A DNA stretch of 64,000 bases from Glandiceps talaboti. Its lineage: Eukaryota > Hemichordata > Enteropneusta > Spengelidae. Positions within the stretch are counted from its first letter, which is position 1. Every line of letters starts with the position of its first letter. The notes under the pieces are model-generated. The model did no database searches. It saw only the letters and a program-made list of their open reading frames with translations, and had not been told where the DNA came from. The DNA lies in the NCBI RefSeq assembly GCF_964340395.1, contig NC_135552.1, positions 25,682,181 through 25,746,180 of the forward strand, written 5' to 3'. The translations under genes were made by a program, and so were the position numbers. This document shows positions 40,924 to 62,817 of this stretch, piece after piece.

Positions 40924-42451
40924 GTTTTCAAAGGAAGCTTGATCACATACAGTATTAAAGGGAAGCTTCCTTTATGAGTGACATAAAATAAATGTTTTGT
41001 CTTAAGTTTACTCCTCTAAGTGATGGGCTTGTTTCTATACAGGTGTTGGTTGAACTGTGTAGGTTTGTTTCAAAATACAATATATGAATTTATTAATTTT
41101 GTTTGCAGCAGAAACCAGTAACATTTACTTTGCTCACAATACACTACATATACACATCCCTTGATGATATGACTCAGTGGGTTTGTGTGACTTCCCTGTT
41201 ATATCTCCTGAAAGAAGAAAAAAGAGGTTTGTGTTGACGCTGTCCTTTCCCAAGGTGATTATTCACAACTGCGATGAAAAATAATTGTGAATGATTTTAA
41301 GATACATGTTGTGGATGAAGGTATGTAGTTGAAAGTGAGAGCTAGAGACAATAAAGGCCATTTCAAATATTTGCCGCAATCAGCTTCTTATAGCAAAAGG
41401 CTTGGCTACATTGTGCCAGTATGTTGAGCCAGACAGCCAGGTCCGATTCAGAATCTCCCTTTCTAAACATTGCCATAATAATTAACTAACTTATATGTTA
41501 TGGCCATTCAACAGTCACTGTAGTAGGCTGTACATTATTTACAAGCAGGATGAAATATGCATATCAAACTGAATCAAAACAGAATTGTTACCTTTCAAAG
41601 TTTCAGTATAAGAATTTGACTAAATTGTATATAAGCTGTCTAAATATTTTAAACGTTTCAATGAGAAAGTTCCATGCTTTTGGAGATTCTCTGGAATCTC
41701 ACTTTGATATAAAGTTTCAACCACAAATTATCCAACTGAAATGAAACTTTTCTATGCTTCTGCTGTGATAGAGCTAAGACAACAGCCTAGCCTACGTAAC
41801 GAATCTATCGTATTTTTTGTCAACATGTCTACTGAACAACACTTCATTCCACCTAGAAACAATATCACGCAAATTCTTACCATTGGATATGATATGTGTA
41901 GATCATAGATGAAAGACGCTGAAGAGCACGTACAAGAACGGAGAGATACAAAACTGCAATGGAGCACAGGGGATGGTTACAGCGCCCTCATCTGTGCATT
42001 TCTTTTGTTTTCAGACCATTTAACTTGACAAAGAATATAAAAATGAAAACGAATATTTGTGTTTTAAATGTACACATTTTTCAATATTCGACCCTCATTA
42101 AGACCTGTAATGTTATCTCCAAATAATAATGACGCTACACACTCGACTTTGGAAATCAAATCCAATAAAACTACTGTTAACATGAATAATGAAACTCAGC
42201 TTGGGGAGTCTACAACAACTTCCCCAGAATGCTACACACTTCCGGGTTGTCAAAATTATGAATGTGAACGTAAATACTGACTTTATGACAAAATTACTGA
42301 CGTTTAGATGAAGTCAGCGGAAAACCGCCAAGGAATTGCCAATTGTTCGTTCGGTTCTTATATATGGTGTACGAGTTTTGTAACAAATTACTGGTAACGT
42401 GGTAATATTTAGTCAAATCTGTTAGTAAGCGTACAGCGTGCGTTTTGAAAT
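40924..42451. promoter_or_regulatory. Putative bidirectional promoter region of METTL6 and EAF
   Basis: The only space between the divergent METTL6 and EAF start codons. It should contain the core promoters and 5' UTRs of both, possibly with a non-coding first exon. CpG-bearing sequence rises near 42290-42480, next to the EAF start. No TATA box or factor site is claimed. Short open frames at 41550-41744 and on the minus strand at 41752-41967 have no recognisable content. Confidence 0.5.
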
Positions 42452-50531
<8,080 letters not shown>

Positions 50532-51260
50532 AAAGTGACGCAAGATGAAGATAAGCTATGACTTTGATGTACTTCACATTTTGTCTTTCAGTTTTAGGGT
50601 TTGAAAATTGGGAGGGGAGGGAGGAGGGCTTGAGATATGTTGATAAGAAAAGGTCAGCTTATCTTTTTTGTGATGCCATAGCTCAGTATTGCAATGATAC
50701 AGACAAGGAGATAACAGTAATGTAAAAAGGATAAAGGTATGGAAACTATGAAAGATTACTGTAAAACAGTACTTACATGTATGTGTATGCACCTGTGTTT
50801 ACCATATAGGGATAGGGATGAAATTACTGAAAAAGGATAAATGTACATTAAATAGCCTACATTAGATACAATGTATACAGCATTACAGTATACAGTATGT
50901 ATTTATTGAGCTATAAAAAGTGTTAGTTTTGCAGGGTAATTGAAATCAGTTTTTGATTTGTAACTGATTTTGCTTCTTTTGACCACTGGAATTTCTTTAT
51001 TACTGAGAAATGATTTCTTAATGTATTAAGTATACATGTACCATGTTTGACAGAGAGGGCGCTGTACTCATCTCTTCACATAATACTTTTCCCTACTTTC
51101 TTTCAGTACAGGAGGGCATTGTTTTTGCATCCTTATGTTGTTTTAGTGAATAGAGCATTGTCAACATATTTTCTTAGATCAGCAGGAATGCAACAAAAAT
51201 ACCGATTCTACTTCTAGATGAAGAAAGCTAGGGGAATGTCTCATATTTTCATTTGTCATA

Positions 51261-51530
51261 CTTAGTCTCGGTTACCCAGACTCTCACTGCTGGGGGGCTG
51301 TACTACAAGACCACCGAGACAATGTAACCCCAAGTGTCAGCACCAGAAGTTATGCAGTACATTTCTTCAGTTATGACAAATGGGTTTACGAGGCCCGTTC
51401 TTTGTAATTAAGATGTATCGTCACCTGTGTCCCATGATAACCTATTGCAAAGGAACATGGATCAGACTCTCATCTGGGTAGTCTCGGAGTAGCGCCCCCA
51501 GCAGTGAGTGTCAGCGTAATCAAAACTAAG
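51261..51530. mobile_element. Non-autonomous DNA transposon with ~38-bp terminal inverted repeats
   Basis: The left end CTTAGTCTCGGTTACCCAGA continuing CTCTCACTGCTGGGGGG pairs with the right end, which in reverse complement reads CTTAGTTTTGATTACGCTGA then CACTCACTGCTGGGGGC. The inner parts share CCGAGAC and related words but are more diverged. 270 bp, no coding capacity, target duplication not clear. Confidence 0.65.
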
Positions 51531-52124
51531 CTTATACTGAAATAGGGATCTTAGTTTTATTCAACCCCTTAGATTGTCCATCATCAGGCATGTTATGGTT
51601 TGTGACAATGCTTAGATTTACAGGTACTGTTCAAGGAGCACACCTTGTGAATGTAGGGTACAAAAGAGATGTAATTTCAGCTCATGGGGTCTGTTCATGT
51701 ACCGGTGCCACAAACACCATATACCATGTACATGTAGTGTTTTGTGATTACACAGTGTGGGAACCCCTGTAATGAAAGGGGGAAAGTTGGTAAAACTGGC
51801 AAATACATTGTGCCATAACAATATTCGTAGGGACCCTGGCAAAATGATTTGGAACCTCAAGGCTACTAGGGTGAATATCATACTTGTATACATTGAAGAT
51901 GTTCTTCAATTTTAGCAGAATTTATTTTTATCACTGCATGCATAGTGGATTGATGGTATTGTAATGTCTTTGTCTGTCTGCAAACATAAGGTGCTGTTGT
52001 ATCATAAATTTGGTGGGGAATCCTTATAGAAATCATGGAAAACTCGGTACATTTTACCTACTTACTTACCACCCTTGATGAAAACGTCTATTTACTACTG
52101 TTACATCCCAGTCAGTTTCTAATA

Positions 52125-52245
52125 TACAGACCTTGACACAGCCTGATAATGAGGGCGCTGTAATAGTCCTTGCCACAGTCTGACAATGAGGGCACTGTTG
52201 CAAAGTCATTGCCCCAGTCTGACAATGAGGGCACTGTTGCTAATT
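52125..52245. repeat. Three-copy ~38-bp tandem repeat
   Basis: Three units containing GACAATGAGGGCACTGTTG-type sequence preceded by CTTGCCACAGTCT-type sequence, at a spacing of about 37-39 bp. Confidence 0.8.
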
Positions 52246-54159
52246 CCAGCAGAGTGAAAAAGTATAAAAATAGAAGTGTGAATTTTCTATGCAGAATACC
52301 ATTCAAGGAATGTGTGTTTGATTAAGTGGAAAGAGTCCTCTACATCATATATATCCCTTTGAATTCAACTTTTTGACTATTGTATGGTTCCCAACACATG
52401 AAAGTAATTCAACCATAACAGAATGTATAATTTATTGGATCATGATACCAATCACAGAATAAATGTGCAATACACTGTTAACATTTTAGAAATAACTTCT
52501 GCATTTTTATTATTTTTTTCGACATTGGTTCAATAAATAATTTGATGTCTACAAAAGATGAGTACATAGACTCTTTTTATTACTATGCCTTCAATGCCTG
52601 CAGTTTTATGACAGGTCTCCATTTTATATGCAATATTCCATCCAGTGTGCATGTCCCATGGCAAACAATCAAATTTCTAGCAATATTATAAACTAAGTTT
52701 TACTGCCCCCCCCCCCCCCCCCACGGTAGAGAATAAGAAATATACTATGCCATTTTTTTACTTCAACCAAATCTGTATATATGATATTTATGAAAAAACA
52801 CATTTATTATTAAATATAAATTGCCACAACAATGAAAATATTGCCTACTAAGAGAATTGCCATGTCACGTATTTGGTAATGCATATCTACAACTGATTAT
52901 GAAGCACATGTACTTAAATGGATGGGAAATGAATTAACCATGGGAAATACACACAAAATCTACTACTAGTATTTAATGCTTGTACATTGCAAATATTGTA
53001 CATTGCTTGGCAAAAAAAAAGCCTTGAATCAAAATGATTTTGTACATTACTTGCATGTAGCAGCTATGAAGAATTCAAACTAAAGAAAATTTACCACTGT
53101 ACTTTTCAGAACTTGAGGACACCATCTACTGTTGAGGATGACCTTTCAACGTTCTTGTGGAGGGTGCCCTCTAGTGTTGAAATGTAACAAACATTCCAGT
53201 GCATCCTCGTCTTTCAGATTTGACCAAACATGTTGTTATCAATGGTGTGGGTACATTTATACATGTATCTTCAACCATAGATCCTTTAGTCACTAAACAT
53301 TGATTTTGTTTCACGGTTTAAGGGCACACACTATCATTTAGATGCAACCAAACATACATTTACATTTGGTGTGTTGAAGGTACCTCAACAATACGATGAT
53401 CTCGCCAAACATACATACATGAGTATTGTGTGTTCAGCACTGACCAAACACATTTTGAAGTGACCTTAATCAAAATATTCAATGGTAATGGATGCAAGTA
53501 ATGACAGGCTTTGTAGCATGTTTTTGTGTATATACAGGATTATGCTTGTACAACATTCTAGTATCTGTCCATCATACCGTGGCACACTGTACAGTATATT
53601 ACATTTGTCTATACTCTTTGATCTACTGTCTACACTGGGAATTTCCTGACTTCTTTTTGTGTAATAAAAATGCAGTAATTCTACCACCACCTCTTGTCTA
53701 ATTAAAAAAAAATGTCTGACCACATGTTATAAAAAATTTGACTTTTTAAAAATGAAATTATCAAGCCATATGACATTACATATATAAATAAAATTGTTAA
53801 TAAATAGTACATATAAATAATATTCTGTTCGTATTGTTGTTCACGAGAAAACTGTACAAAGATGATTGAAAGAAATTACACTAAATTATGTACATCTAAT
53901 AATATAATGCAATAGTGGAAGGGTTAGGGGTTGGGGTGCCAATAGACATACAAATCAAACATAAACAATAGCAAAGGTTTCCTATATTACAAATAAGCTA
54001 AATATTTTTGACAGCCTACTTTCTGTGCATGGAATCTCACTTGTAACCAATTCTAGTACAAGTAGTTGGCGTGTAGTTATTAAAAACGTATTGTGCACTG
54101 ATTGATGAAATTTTTTTCAAATGCAATCATGGCATGTGTACAGTATGGAAATATATGGC

Positions 54160-55995
54160 AATTGTATGAATTACACATGAGTAGGTATGGCATGTGAATG
54201 AACTACAGATGTGTCATATGGCATGTGAATGAACTACAGATGTGTCGTATGGCATGTGAATGAACTACAGGTGTGTCGTATGGCATGTGAATGAATTACA
54301 AATGTGTCGTATGGCATGTGAATGAACTACAGATGTGTCGTATGGCATGTGAATGAACTACAGATGTGTCGTATGGCATGTGAATGAACTACAGATGTGT
54401 CGTATGGCATGTGTATGAACTACAGATGTGTCGTATGGCATGAGAATGAACTACAGATGTGTTGTATGGCATGAGAATGAACTACAGATGTGTCGTATGG
54501 CATGTGAATGAACTACAGATGTGTTGTATGGCATATGAATGAACTACAGATGTGTTGTATGGCATGAGAATGAACTACAGATGTGTTGTATGGCATGAGA
54601 ATGAACTACAGATGTGTTGTATGGCATATGAATGAACTACAGATGTGTTGTATGGCATGAGAATGAACTACAGATATGTCGTATGGCATGTATATGAACT
54701 ACAGATGAGTCATACGGCATGTGAATGAACTACAGATGTGTCGTATGGCTTGTGAATGAACTACAGATGTGTCATATGGCTTGTGTATGAACTACAGATG
54801 TGTCGTATGGCATGTGAATGAACTACAGATGTGTCGTATGGCTTGTACTAGTATATGAACTACAGATGAGTCATACAGCATGTGAATGAACTACAGATGT
54901 GTCGTATGGCTTGTGTATGAACTACAGATGTGTCGTATGGCATGTGAATGAACTACAGATGTGTCATATGGCATGTGAATGAACTACAGATGAGTCATAC
55001 GGCATGTGAATGAACTACAGATGTGTCGTATGACATGTGAATGAACTACAGATGTGTCGTATGGCTTGTGTATGAACTCCAGATGTGTCGTATGGCTTGT
55101 GTATGAACTACAGATGTGTCGTATGCCTTGTGTATGAACTACAGATGTGTCGTATGGCATGTGAATGAACTACAGATGTGTTGTATGGCTTGTGTATGAA
55201 CTACATATGTGTTGTATGGCATGTGAATGAACTACAGATGTGTTGTATGGCATGTATATGAACTACAGATGTATCGTATGGCATGTGAATGAAGTACAGA
55301 TGTGTCGTATGGCATGTGAATGAACTACAGATGTATCGTATGGCATGTGAATGAACTACAGATGTGTTGTATGGCATGTGAATGAACTGCAGATGTGTAG
55401 TATGGCTTGTGTATGAACTACAGATGTATCGTATGGCATGTGAATGAACTACAGATGTGTCGTATGGCATGTGAATGAACTACAGATGTATCGTATGGTT
55501 TGTGAATGAACTACAGATGTATCGTATGGCATGTGAATGAACTACAGATGTATCATATTGCATGTGAATGAACTACAGATGTGTTGTATGACATGTGAAT
55601 GAACTACAGATGTGTCATATGGCATGTGAATGAACTACAAACGTGTCGTATGGCTTGTGTATGAACTACAGATGTGTCGTATGGCTTGTGTATGAACTAC
55701 AGATATGTTGTATAGCATGTGAATGAACTACAGGTGTGTCGTACGGCATGTGAATGAACTACAGATGTGTCGTATGGCTTGTGTATGAACTACAGATGTG
55801 TCGTATGGCATGTGAATGAACTACAGATGTGTTGTATGGCTTGTGTATGAACTACAGATGTGTCGTATGGCATGTGTATGAACTAGATGTGTCATATGGC
55901 TTTTGTATGAACTACAGATGTGTCGTATGGCATATGAATGAACTACAGCTGTGTCGTATGGCTTGTGTATGAACTACAGATGAGTAGTATGGTAT
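54160..55995. repeat. 31-bp minisatellite, about 58 units
   Basis: The unit is GTATGGCATGTGAATGAACT followed by ACAGATGTGTC. Variants (CTTGTGTATG for CATGTGAATG, TTG for TCG, GAGAATG) recur in apparently shuffled order, suggesting repeated segmental duplication rather than simple growth at one end. It lies between the 3' ends of EAF and the KCNH gene. Confidence 0.97.
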
Positions 55996-58427
55996 TGATG
56001 TCAAACATGAATTCTCTTTGCCATATACATGTACTTGATTACCTACAACATTAGCTTTGTGCCACGAGGGTTTTAAGAAAACTATTAGAGCTATAGTCAA
56101 CTTGAAAAGGAACAAACAAAATTATATTGACAAAATCTGTCAATTTTAATACTGTCAATGATTTATGGTACTGTAACATTACATAATGTGGCATTGATGT
56201 TCTTAAAATATTTACATGCAAGGGGTATTTATTGCCACATGAACACATAAAATGGGATTAAAATTTCATCTAAACACAGCTAATAAAGGCCTCTTATTTA
56301 GTCAGGCATTGATTTTACATGAATAGAAATATACATCTTAAACAAACAAAATTGTGATTGTACAAGCATATACAAGTACTGCTGCTGTAAACATATGTCC
56401 AATTCTGGGAAGACGTTCCCAACGGATACACTGTATATACAATTTAGCAAATTAACATTTACAAATCAATGACTGAGTACTTACAAAGCATAAACTGTGT
56501 TTATAACATGTCATGTGCACAACTCATCAACTCTAAGCTCCCTCCCCTTTTTTTCCTGCAGCATGGATTGACCTACATGTAATGGCAATCACAGAAATTA
56601 ATTGGTCATACCAAAGTGTACAAAGTGCTTTAGGAGTAGGGAGTTACTGTGTCTACTTTATTGTATCTTTGAGTAGAAAAATATGACAACTGCATCTTAA
56701 GCTTTCTAAATTTCTATAATATTATTGTCTCTTTTTTTTTGGTCTTTTTTTAACTGCAGTCAAATCTGTGTTCCTGTAGCAGAAGATGCGATATATACAA
56801 GAACTGCTTATTACTAACACTTTGATAGGAGTTTAATTCATTCTAACTATTTACTATGAGTTGTGTAGTTTGTTTTCCTTTCTCTATAGATAGCTACTCA
56901 GAATTTGTCAATTGCACTTCAATTTATGAAAATCTTGCAAAGAGTGGAAGTCAGTGTTCCATATTGTACCACTCTCTATTTATTTATTTATTTATTTATT
57001 AATTTTTTCAATACTGTCGGAAGAATCTCCATAGAATGAAATTCTTTGCATTGCTTTTTAAACTGTCAAGCTAAAGATTGCTTGAGGTTCATGTAATAAC
57101 AATAACATTATGTCCTGTTTGTTTAGTTTTCCCATGTGAGCAGTCAGTTCATTTTTGGCCCAGTGTTGCATTGGGACATTTTGGCAAGAGGAAACAGGAG
57201 ACCACTGTCTGTTTGACATGGAATATGCATTGATTGCAGTCCTGAAAACTGCTTAAATATGAAACAATACAACAACACTGTCATAAAAATCATGTATGGA
57301 TGTTTGAATTGGAGGAACATATAGGTTACACTGATTGTATTATATAGTACATTGTAGGCTAAGACCCTACATTAAAGTTTGACACTCCGCAAACAAAAAG
57401 AATTTTTTGATTAATTATAGCTATTCAACATTTTGAAATTCTCTTTGCCTTTACCCATGACTATATATAACATTACTATGAATGAAACACATAACATTAT
57501 GAAATGTCCTGTGTTACTTTTCAATCAACAAAATTCTTCAAATTTGCAGATCATTCAAATCATTCTGGTGTGTCCAAATTCCAATCTTGACAATGACCAT
57601 GAGTAGACTGTATCTGATATCTGGTTGCCAATATGTACAATCTTTCATATTCTGGACAAAATAGTCTCCTTTGTTGATGCACAGTTTCAAGATGAATCTC
57701 TGATGGTGTCATAAGTTTCTTCATATGAGATGTTTTATTGTAACAGTATATAATTCATGTCTCAACTAGTTGTAGCAGTAAAGTGTATGTTTAGTAATAT
57801 TGGATCTTTTTCTCGTTATTTTGGTGTTTAGCAAATTTATTCCAACATTTGGTTTCCAAACTGGTCTTTCTTATTGTCAGATTTATCAAGTTATCCTTGT
57901 TTATTTGTGAACACATCAACAAACTTTGTCATTTTGTATTTTGTTCATGTCAGTGTCATCTTTGTTCCCCCAAAAGAGTTTCGTCAAAATGCAAAATTTG
58001 AAGTTATTGTTTTTTTCTTAATTGCATCTGACAACATATATCACTCAATCATAGCATTAGTTGAATGTGTATATTCATTCTTGTACCATTTCTGATATTT
58101 ATAGCACACACTTCCTTGTAAGAAGTTATTTCCATTATACTGTAAACGTATGATTTATGATTACTGAGATGGTAACTGACTGTAGCAATTCCTATAAATA
58201 TAGGCTCTTATTGCACACAGTTTGAAATAGTAGAAGTGAGTTTTCCAGCACACTGTTTGTTTTGTTTTCATGTCAGTCCATCAAAAGTCAACATATGGAA
58301 CAATTTATTTGAGATCAACACATTTGCAGAGATATTTCTGAAATTTCCAAAAGAAAAGAATGATTAAATAATTCAAATATATTAAAATGCCCGATAAAAG
58401 AGCAAAGTTCATTGTGTAACATCACAT

Positions 58428-59497
58428 TTAAACATCAGTGTTCCTCATCAAAGGTTTCCTCTTAAAAAGCAGCTTGGGAGGTTGTTGTTGGGAATGAGAC
58501 TGGACATTTGGATCCATGGGTTGCCATGGTGATTCCAAGGACATTTCCTGAGCTGGATGGGTAAGAGTTGGAGCAGAATGCTGTGAAACAAGTCGCTGCC
58601 TGGATTCTGGGTGGGGAGGACCCTGTCCAGTGCCACTTAACCCTGCATCGAAAGACTGACTACAAGTTAATGAAGGACCAGTTAACAGTCGCGATTTGTC
58701 TGTGTCAGACTGTTCTTGTTCTGATGGGGGTGATGACAAATCATTGAGACCATGCTGCTCTATTACGGCTGGTGACCTAGTCAGTCGTAGACTTGGAGTT
58801 TTAAAACTTGGTGTGGCCCCATAATCTTGAGATGCTGCTTTGTGAATACCCTGTTGTTGTTCATGATAAAATGAGCCTGCATCTCCTTCTCCACTGTGTG
58901 TTGGACTTGGCAGTGTTTGTGCTGCTTGTGTTATATGACTGTGTGCTATACCTGAAGCCTGGCTATCACCATAACCTTGTAGCTTTTCAAAATGTCCTGG
59001 ATCTAGTAGAGGCCTTGGCCATGAACTGCCTTGATCTACAGGGGCAGTAGCTTTGTTTGAGGTGTGTGACCTTGGCCTTGCCCTCATTGTTGGCAGACTG
59101 GGTTTGGCTTGTTTACTTCTTGAAGCTAACAGCTGTGGTGGTGATGCATACGGTTGCTGCTGTCGTTTTAACAAATCCAATATGGATGTAATATCCGAAT
59201 TCAGTTTGGTTTCCAGTCTGCTAAGATGTCTGTGGAGATCATCAAGTCTACGGTCTATGTCAGGGTTGGATACAAAACTACTGACGTCTTCTACAACAAC
59301 ATTGGACTGATTGGCATCCTCCTGAGTGGAACTTGCACGAGACATACCCAGTGGTGCTGATGTACTCTTGGGGACTGATGGTTTGGCTGAATAATGACGG
59401 GCCTTCCGTTTGAGCAGTGGGGAAGAGTCAGGACTATGATGTCGGCTGCTTGTACCAGATACTGCACTCACAATAGCATTTACACCAGATAAGGCAT
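58428..59497 (-). CDS. KCNH2/6/7-like: ERG-type voltage-gated potassium channel, last coding exon
   Basis: The minus-strand exon opens after acceptor CCCACAG (59498-59504) in phase 1, and runs 356 residues to the stop. Recognition rests on the ERG C-terminal coiled coil: D-R-R-L-D-D-L-H-R-H-L-S-R-L-E-T-K-L, then S-D-I-T-S-I-L-D-L-L-K-R-Q (exon residues about 83-114). It matches the hERG tetramerising coil pattern R-L-D-x-L-x-R-x-L-x-R-L-E-T-x-L. Upstream is a basic S-P-L-L-K-R-K patch; downstream is a long Ser/Pro/Gln-rich disordered tail ending F-K-R-K-P-L-M-R-N-T-D-V. The PAS, membrane and cyclic-nucleotide-binding-like regions would lie to the right of the window. An ELK or EAG relative is possible but the coil favours ERG. 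Convergent with EAF. Confidence 0.85.
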
Positions 59498-59869
59498 CTG
59501 TGGGTATCAAATAATTACAAAGTTTGTTACATTAACTGCACAAAGAGAAAAATATGCAACTATGGCTTTAACTTCTTTAATCTATCTAGAGTATCTTTGC
59601 CCTTTAATTTAAAGACATTTGAGAGATGAAAAATCGCAATTTTAATATTTAATTGCAATGAGTTAAAATTCATGAATTATTTTATTTGTTCAGTTTGTGT
59701 TTTAATATGACCTGTCTAACAAACTGAAGAAAAGTGACAAAAAGCCTGAACCTCTTTTCAGTGAAACTGAAAAATAAGTAAATAAATAAAAAATCCTTGT
59801 CATAGAGTAAGGTACATTTTATTGACTGAAGTTAAGTTTAATTTTCCAAGAGCCAAGTCTACAGGCTGA

Positions 59870-60775
59870 CCCAACCTAATGACCCTGCCCACTAGCCAAG
59901 CCCAACGGCCCAACCCAATAGCCAAGCCCCATGGCCCAACCCAATAGTCAAGCCCAACAGCCCAACCCAACAGCCAAGCCCAACAGCCCAACTCAATAGC
60001 CAAGCCCCATGGCCCAACCCAATAGCCAAGCCCCACGACCCAACCCAATAGCCAAGTCCCACAGCCCAACCCAATAGCCTAACCCAATAGCCAAGCCCAA
60101 CAGCCCAACCTAATAGTCAAGCCCAACGACCAACCCAATAGCCAAGCCCTACGACCCAACTCAATAGCCAAGCCCAACGACCCAACTCAATAGCCAAGCC
60201 CAACGACCCAACCAAATAGCCAAGCCCCATGGTCCAACCCAATAGCCTAGCTCAACAGCCCAACTCAATAGCCAAGCCCCACAGCCCAACCCAATAGCCA
60301 AGCCCCACGGCCCGACCCAATAGCCATGCCCAACAGCCCAACCCAATAGTCAAGCCCCATGGCCCAACCCAATAGCCAAGCCAAACAGCCCAACCCAATA
60401 GCCAAGCCCAATGCCCAACCCAATAGTCAAGCCCAATGGCCCGACCCAATAGTCAAGCCCAACAGCCCAACCCAATAGCCAAGCCCAACAGCCCAACCCA
60501 ATAGCCAAGCCCAACAGCCCAACCCAATAGCCAAGCCCAACAGCCCAACCCAACAGCCAAGCCCAATGGCCCAACGCAATAGCCAAGCCCAACGCAATAG
60601 CCAAGCCCAACAGCCCAACCCAATAGCCAAGCCCAACCCAACAGCCAAGCCCAACAGCCCAACCCAATAGCCAAGCCCAACAGCCCAACCCAATAGCCAA
60701 GCCCAATGGCCCAACCCAATTACAGCCAAGCCCAATGGCCCAACCCAACAGCCAAGCCCCATGGCCCAACCCTTC
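59870..60775. repeat. 26-bp minisatellite, G-rich on the KCNH-sense strand
   Basis: About 35 units of CAACCCAATAGCCAAGCCCA followed by ACAGCC on the plus strand. The KCNH transcript (minus) would read GGGCTGTTGGGCTTGGCTAT then TGGGTT, with several GGG runs per unit. It starts about 370 bp upstream, in transcript terms, of the last exon. All Gly/Leu/Trp-rich minus-strand open frames here are artefacts. Confidence 0.97.
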
Positions 60776-62650
60776 TATCTTGATCTTTAATAGCTTTCTA
60801 GTTCTTTTTCTCATTTTGCATAGACACATCTGAGTGACTTTTTTTCTCCATCTTTATACATAAGGTTGGGATGGATGGAATGTCACATGTTTCCCATGAT
60901 CAAACTAAGGTGATATCATATCAACATGTAAAGAGTATTGCTTACTGAATTATAAAAGTGGTGCACATTCAAACAAGTACATGTAGTATGAAAGTGATTT
61001 CTTTTACTGATACTAAAATGTCAAAATTTAAATTCTCTTCAAAATTGTATTTATTAAATAGCAAGTAAGATACCTTTTATCAAAATGGTGTAACAAGAAA
61101 CAAGGATGTCTGGACAAGAAAGTTTTCATTATAATTAATGGTATAATGGCAGAATATTCATCCACAATTTGGGCAACTTTTACACTACCAAATCTTCATT
61201 ATACAGTATCCCCACCCCGTACCCCACCCCTTACTCTTGATATTTTTATTATTATTTTAATGCTATGTTTTGATTTATTCAAGCAGGTAGAAAGATAATG
61301 TTATATCTCTTCTTGCTACAATATTTTAGTACCTTCTGAGTTTGATCCACATGGTGAAATGACTTGAAAAACAAAATAATCTCAATACATTAATACAATA
61401 GACCATTGCTAAGTCTGAAGTGGGAGAGGAAGTTTCTGAGAGCAAAACATGCAAAGAATTGTCTATGGTTAAATCATTGCAAAACACATTAGATAAAGGG
61501 TTTATTATATAGTCTGTCCATATGATATAGTTATGAGGATAACTTTAAATTGTCAAGTACAGTACCTTATAGACTAAAAGACTGATTATTGTTTCTGTTT
61601 ATGAAATCACGTTAAGCTCCACATTCGAGTTTAGTTACATAAAGCAGAAATGAGGACCAATCTTTTCAGTCTAGCTAACCTACACAAATGTAACAGACAT
61701 TCTAGTGTTGCCATTACATCAACACTTTGATACCAAAATAGATGGGTAACACTTGTTTCAAGACTTAATGCAAGATGTAAAATTTACTACACACATAGGT
61801 TAAAATGTATGTCTATTACAAGGTATCACAACTTGGAAACTGATAGAAAGATCTAGGAGCAATGCAAACAAAGTTCAAATTGTTAAACTTTAATATGAGT
61901 GTGACTTAGCAATGATCTACTGTAAGATAGACAGATTACAAATACAACATATTATAAAATTTACAAATATCAGTATGTGGTTAGATTATCAAACTTTTGT
62001 TAGGTTTAGGGTGCATAGAAATTACACACTAGTTGTGGGTTATTAGATTGTTACATTCAGCAATATGGGTGCAAAATATCAATCTGATTATTCACAAAGT
62101 CAGTTAGTATAGAATATAAGTAGAGGTATGTTTATCAGACATACTAGTATTAGTAAATAATTTGATGCAGTTTGCCTTTTTTTAAAAAGTGGTATTGAAC
62201 TTAATATAACTGTACACATTCTAAGATCTAATTTGAATCAGATGATATGCATTACACTGTTACCATCATAACCATACATGCAATCAGTTAAAACTTAAGA
62301 GTTTCAGTAAATCAGATATAACTATACTGAAGTGATGGACGTACATAGCATTCTCATGTAACATGTGACTGTGACACTAAAACATAGGCAATCAATTAAC
62401 AGCAGTTAAGTTACTGTACATGATTGCCATTCTGACACACCATTTTTGTTATTCCAGAAATGTAGAAATGGTATTTCAAATTGTAAATCTATGTCAAATT
62501 GGAAAGATGTGTGTTTAGTTCAATTTGAAAGTTCTTTTAACTGGAAAGCATACCTTGTGAATCACTTTGTTAAAAACTAGGATGTTTAACAAGGTAAAAT
62601 GTGTTTGTTCATTCACTTTCATTTATCAGTATGAAGGTGACATAAATCCG

Positions 62651-62817
62651 AACTTGGGTAGAAGTGATGTATAAGTCTTGCTAGGCAACTTCTGTTAAAT
62701 GTGTTGTCGATTGTTTGTATTAATTATCATACAATTACAATAAAAATAGCATCAGTCAATAACAAGTTTAACAGAAGTTGCCTACCAAGGCCTAGACATC
62801 ACTTCTGCCTGAGTTTT
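62651..62817. mobile_element. Foldback element in KCNH intron
   Basis: The left arm (AGAAGTGATGTATAAGTCTT, then CTAGGCAACTTCTGTTAAA) is matched in reverse complement by TTTAACAGAAGTTGCCTACC and AAGGCCTAGACATCACTTCT on the right. Arms are about 50 bp, centre about 70 bp. No target duplication established. Confidence 0.65.

Larger units (their letters stand above)
50532..58427. other. Convergent intergenic region between EAF and the KCNH gene
   Basis: It holds the EAF 3' UTR (AATAAA candidates at about 52458 and 52533), a terminal-inverted-repeat element (51261-51530), a three-copy short tandem repeat (52125-52245), a C homopolymer near 52707, the large 31-bp minisatellite, and the 3' UTR of the KCNH gene at the right end. 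No coding sequence recognised. Confidence 0.65.

Noticed and set aside
54160-60775. CRISPR-like appearance of regularly spaced direct repeats
   Set aside because: Units are contiguous with no unique spacers, and the DNA is plainly eukaryotic. They are minisatellites.
59800-60829. Gly/Leu/Trp-rich minus-strand open frames up to 159 codons
   Set aside because: Translations of the 26-bp minisatellite; composition follows the repeat exactly.
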